This document shows, in pieces, positions 60,735-64,000 of a stretch of DNA of 64,000 bases; position 1 is the stretch's first letter, and the number at the start of each line of letters is the position of its first letter. Below the pieces are notes generated by a model. The model was not told the origin of the DNA. It made no database searches and worked only from the letters and a program-made list of their open reading frames with translations. The DNA comes from Dama dama. Its lineage: Eukaryota > Chordata > Mammalia > Artiodactyla > Cervidae. The position numbers were made by a program, and so were the translations under genes. The stretch lies in assembly GCF_033118175.1 (NCBI RefSeq), contig NW_026870965.1, positions 2,666,001-2,730,000 on the forward strand, read 5' to 3'.

Positions 60735-63700
60735 GTGAAAAATATGAAGAGCTTCAAAAGGTGTCAAAAATATGAGGAGCATGAAATGGTCTGAAATATA
60801 GGAGGAGCATGAAACGGTGTTCAAAAATATGAAGTGCCTGAAATGTTGTGAAAAATATGAAGAGCTTCAAAAGGTGTGAAAAATATGAGGAGCTTCAAAA
60901 GGTGTCAAAAATATGAGGAGCATGAAACGGTCTGAAAAAAGGGGAAGCATGAAACGGTGTTGAAAAACATGAAGAGCCTGAAAAGGTGTGAAAATTATGA
61001 AGAGCTTCCAAAGGTGTGAAATAAATGAGGGGCATGAAACGGTCTGATAAATAGGAGGAGCATGAAGCGGTGTTGAAAAACATGAAGACCCTGAAAATGT
61101 GTGAAAAATATGAAGAGCTTCAAATCATGTCAAAAATATGAGGAGCATGAAACGGTCTGAAAAATAGGAGGAGCATGAAGCGGTGTTCAAAACCATGAAG
61201 AGCATGAAAAGGTGTGAAAAATATGAAGAGCTTCAAGTGGTGTGAAATACAGGAGGAGACTGAAACGGTCGGTAAAATAGGAGGAGCAAGAAGCGGTGTT
61301 CAAAAACATGAAGAGCCTGAAAACGTGTGAAAAAAAATGAAGAGCTTCAAAAGGTGTCAAAAATAAGAGGAGCATAAAACGGTCTGAAAAATAGGAGGAG
61401 CATGAAGTAGTGTTGAAAAACATGAAGAGCCTGAAAACGTGTGAAACATATGAAGAGCTTCAAAAGGTGTGAAAAATATGAAGAGCATCAAAAGGTGTGA
61501 AAATTATGAGGATCAGGAAGCGGTCTGAAAAATAGGAGGAGCATGAAGCGGTTTTCAAAAACATGAAGAGCCTGAAAAGGTGTCAAAAATATGAAGAGCT
61601 TCAAAAGGTGTCAAAATATTAGGAGCATGAAACGACTGAAAAATAGGAGGAGCATGAAGCGGTGTTGAAAAACATGAAGAGCCTGAAAAGATGTGAAAAA
61701 TATAAAGAGCTTCAAAAGGTGTCAAAAATATGTGGAGCATGAAACGGTCTAAAAAATAGCAGGAGCATGAAGCGGTGTTCAAAAACATGAAGAGCCTGAA
61801 AAGGTGTGAAAAATATGAAGAGCTTCAAAAGGTGTGAAAAATATGAGGTGCATGAAACGGTCTGAACAATAGGAGGAACATGAAACTATCTGAAAAATAG
61901 AGGAGCAAAAAGCGGTGTTAAACAACATGAAGAGCTTCAAAAGGTGTGAAACATATGAAGAGCTTCAAAAGGTGTAAAAAAGAGATAAGTATGAAACAGT
62001 CTGAAATATATGAGAACCATGTAGTGGTGTTGAAAAACATGAAGAGCCTGAAATGGTGTGAAATATACGAAGAGCTTTAAAAGGTGTCAAAAATATGAGG
62101 AGCATGAAACAGTCTGAAAAATAGTAGGAGCATGAAGCGGTTTGAAAAACATGAAGAGCCTGAAAAGGTGTGAAAAATATGAAGAGCTTCAAAACGTGTG
62201 AAATACATGAGGAGCATGAAATGGTCTGGAAAATACGAGGAGCATGAAACTGTGTTCAATAATATGAAGAGCTAGAAAAGGTGTGAAATATATGAAGAGC
62301 TTCAAAAGGTGTCAAAAATGAGATGAGCATGAAACGGTCGGAAAAATAGGAGGAGCATGAAGTGGTGTTCAAAATAATGAAGAGCCTGAAAAGGTGTGAA
62401 ATATATGAAGAGCTTCAAAAGGTGTCAAAAATATAAGGAGCATGAAACGGTCTGAAAAATATGAGGAGCGTGAAGAGGGGTTGAAAAACATGAAGGGCCT
62501 GAAAAAGTGTGAGAAATATGAAGAGCTTCAAAAGGTGTCAAAAATATGAAGAGCTTCAAAAGGTGTCAAATATATGAGGAGCATGAAGCGGTCTGAAAAA
62601 TAGTAGGAGCATGAAGCGGTCTGAAAAATAGTAGGAGCATGAAGCGGTCTGAAAATTAGGAGGAGCAAGAAGCGGTGTTGAAAAACCTGAAGAGCCTGAA
62701 AATGTGTCAAAAATATGAAAAGCTTCAAAAGTTGTGAAAAATATGAAGAGCTTCAAAAGGTGTCAAAAATGAGATGAGCATGAAACGGTCTGAAAAATAG
62801 GAGGAGCATGAAGTGGTGTTGAAAAACATGAAGAGCCTGAAAATGTTTGAAATATTTGAAGAGCTTCAAAATGTGTCAGATATATGAGGAGCATGAAATG
62901 GTCTGAAATATAGGAGGAGCATGAAACGGTGTTCAAAAACATGAAGAGCCTGAAATGTTGTGAAAAATATGAAGAGCTTCAAAATGTGTCAAAAATATGA
63001 GGAACATGAAACGGTCTGAAATATAGGAGGAGCATGAAACGGTGTTCAAAAACATGAAGAGCCTGCAATGGTGTGAAAAATATGAAGAGCCCCAAAACGT
63101 GTCGAAAACATGAGAAGCATGAAACGGTCTGAAAAACAGGAGCAGCATGAAATGGTGTTCAAAAACATGAAGAGTCTGAAAAGGTGTGAAAAATATGAAG
63201 AGCTTCAAAGGTGTCAAAAATATGAGGAGCATGAAACGGTCTGAAAAATAGGACAAGCATGAAGCTGTGCTCAAATACATGAAGAGCCTGGGAAGGTGGG
63301 AAAAATATGAAGAGTTTCTAAATGTGTGAAAAATATGAGGAGCATGAACCGGTCTCAAAAATAGGAGGAGCATGAAGTGGTGTTGAAAAACATGAAGAGC
63401 CTGAAAAGGTGTGAAAAATATGAAGAGCTTCAAAAGGTGTCAACAATAAGAGGTGCGTGAAACAGTTTGAAATATAGGAGGAACAAGAAACGATCTGAAA
63501 ATTAGGAGGAGCATGAAGCGCTGTTGAAAAACATGAAGAGCCTGAAAAGGTGTGACAAATATAAAGAGATTCAAAAGGTGTGAAAAATATGAGGAGCATT
63601 AAACGGTCTGAAAAATAGGAGAAGCATGAAACGGTGTTAGAAACATGAAGAGCATGAAAAGGTGTGAAAAAAAGGAAGAGCTTCAAAAGGTGTCAAAAAT

Positions 63701-64000
63701 ATGAGGAACATGAAACGTTTTGAAAAATAGAAGGAGCATGAAGCGGTGTGGAAAAACATGATGAGCCTGAAAAGGTGTGAAAAATATGAAGAGCTTCAAA
63801 AGGTGTGAAAAATATGAAGAGCATGAAACGGTCTGAAAAATAGGAGGAGCATAAAGCGGTGTTCAAAACCATGAAGAGCCTGAAAAGGAGTGAATAATAT
63901 GAAGAGCTTCAAAATGTGTCATAAATATGAGGAGCATGAAACCGTCTCAAAATTAGGAGGAGCACGAAGCGGTGTTCAAAAATATGGAGAGCCTGAAAAG
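60735..64000 (+). repeat. U higher-order repeat, copy 2 (continues beyond the window)
   Basis: Matches 55213-58506. The offset is 5,522 bp to about 62975 and 5,494 bp after it. The 28-bp change is the loss of one a submonomer that copy 1 has near 57465. The window ends within this copy, so its full length is unknown. Confidence 0.92.
62591..62674 (+). repeat. Run of three consecutive c submonomers, second copy
   Basis: Exact counterpart of 57069-57152 in the second U copy. The submonomer-level expansion therefore came before the 5.5-kb duplication. Confidence 0.9.

Larger units (their letters stand above)
1..64000. repeat. Satellite DNA array, 113-bp unit of four ~28-bp submonomers
   Basis: Every part of the window that I read is made of the same four submonomers in head-to-tail order. 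Submonomer a (28 bp) opens GTGTG, has A5 at 6-10, core GAAGAGC at 14-20 and tail TTCAAAAG. Submonomer b (28 bp) opens GTGTC, core GAGGAGC, tail ATGAAACG. Submonomer c (28 bp) opens GTCTG, core GGAGGAGC, tail ATGAAGCG. Submonomer d (29 bp) opens GTGTTG, core GAAGAGC, tail CTGAAAAG. The sum is 113 bp. Orientation never flips, and no unique sequence, transposon or gene interrupts it. Extra copies of a are common (a-a-b-c-d units of about 141 bp), and b or c are sometimes missing. Satellite arrays of this kind usually form constitutive heterochromatin; which chromosomal region this is cannot be read from the sequence. Confidence 0.97.

Noticed and set aside
1..64000. CRISPR array (repeats of about 28 bp)
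   Set aside because: There are no unique spacers. The sequence between any two repeats is another copy of the repeat, and no cas genes are present.
1..64000. Bacterial ribosome-binding sites (AGGAGGAGCATG in every c submonomer)
   Set aside because: The spacing to ATG is only three bases, each ATG runs into a stop within a few codons on the + strand, and the context is a eukaryotic-type satellite.
1..64000. CENP-B box
   Set aside because: I looked for the TTCGnnnnAnnCGGG core on both strands in the consensus and common variants and did not find it. The GAAACGG tail of b is only a partial resemblance.
1..64000. Heat-shock element or dyad in GAAGAGCTTC of submonomer a
   Set aside because: The GAA and TTC arms are four bases apart, not two, and the centre is mismatched, so it is neither a heat-shock element nor a perfect palindrome.
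1..64000. Telomeric repeats, rRNA, tRNA or transposon insertions
   Set aside because: No TTAGGG/TTTAGGG-type runs, no rRNA- or tRNA-like sequence, no terminal inverted repeats, LTRs or poly(A)-tailed insertions were seen; every line reads as satellite.

Overview
The whole 64 kb window is one uninterrupted tandem-repeat (satellite DNA) array. I found no gene, RNA gene, transposon or unique-sequence island in it. The basic unit is about 113 bp and is built from four related submonomers of 28, 28, 28 and 29 bp, called a, b, c and d here, always in the same orientation. Each submonomer has an opening GTGT/GTCT, an A5 tract, a GARGAGC core and a purine-rich tail. They fall into two pairs: a and d share a GAAGAGC core and an AAAAG tail; b and c share GAGGAGCATGAA and a tail ending in CG. 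By arithmetic the window holds roughly 565 units, or about 2,270 submonomers. The consensus read on the + strand is 43% A, 29% G, 18% T and 10% C, so it is 73% purine.

Layout: (1) 1-22.4 kb is the older, more diverged part. It carries patchy higher-order copies: an L family near 3.06, 6.15, 7.61 and 9.58 kb; a 900-bp-offset pair near 4.86 and 5.76 kb with a third piece at 12.4 kb; and a Q pair at 15.67 and 18.78 kb. (2) 22.4-47.3 kb is a strongly homogenised block of a roughly 3.9-4.5 kb higher-order repeat (HOR), here H1-H7, with one internally deleted copy (H4, 1,736 bp) and one chimeric copy (H2). (3) 46.9-50.6 kb holds a 1,939-bp tandem duplication followed by a 281-bp unit repeated just over three times. 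(4) 50.6-55.2 kb is irregular, with a pair offset by about 1,300 bp. (5) 55.2-64 kb holds a 5,522-bp unit and the first 3.27 kb of its second copy, which runs off the window.

All open reading frames longer than 60 codons lie on the minus strand, in all three frames. They are explained by base composition: the + strand is full of TGA and TAG, while the minus strand has few stops. The translations are Phe/Leu/Ser/His-rich echoes of the repeat. Indels are of 28, 112-114 or 1 bp without respect for frame, so I annotate no CDS.

The organism is a eukaryote with large satellite blocks, probably from a centromeric, pericentromeric, subtelomeric or sex-chromosome heterochromatic region. The species cannot be told from the sequence. 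CpG-to-TpG/CpA change at two fixed positions of the unit suggests germline CpG methylation, which would fit a vertebrate or a plant. No promoters, terminators, riboswitches, attachment sites or origins could be supported anywhere.
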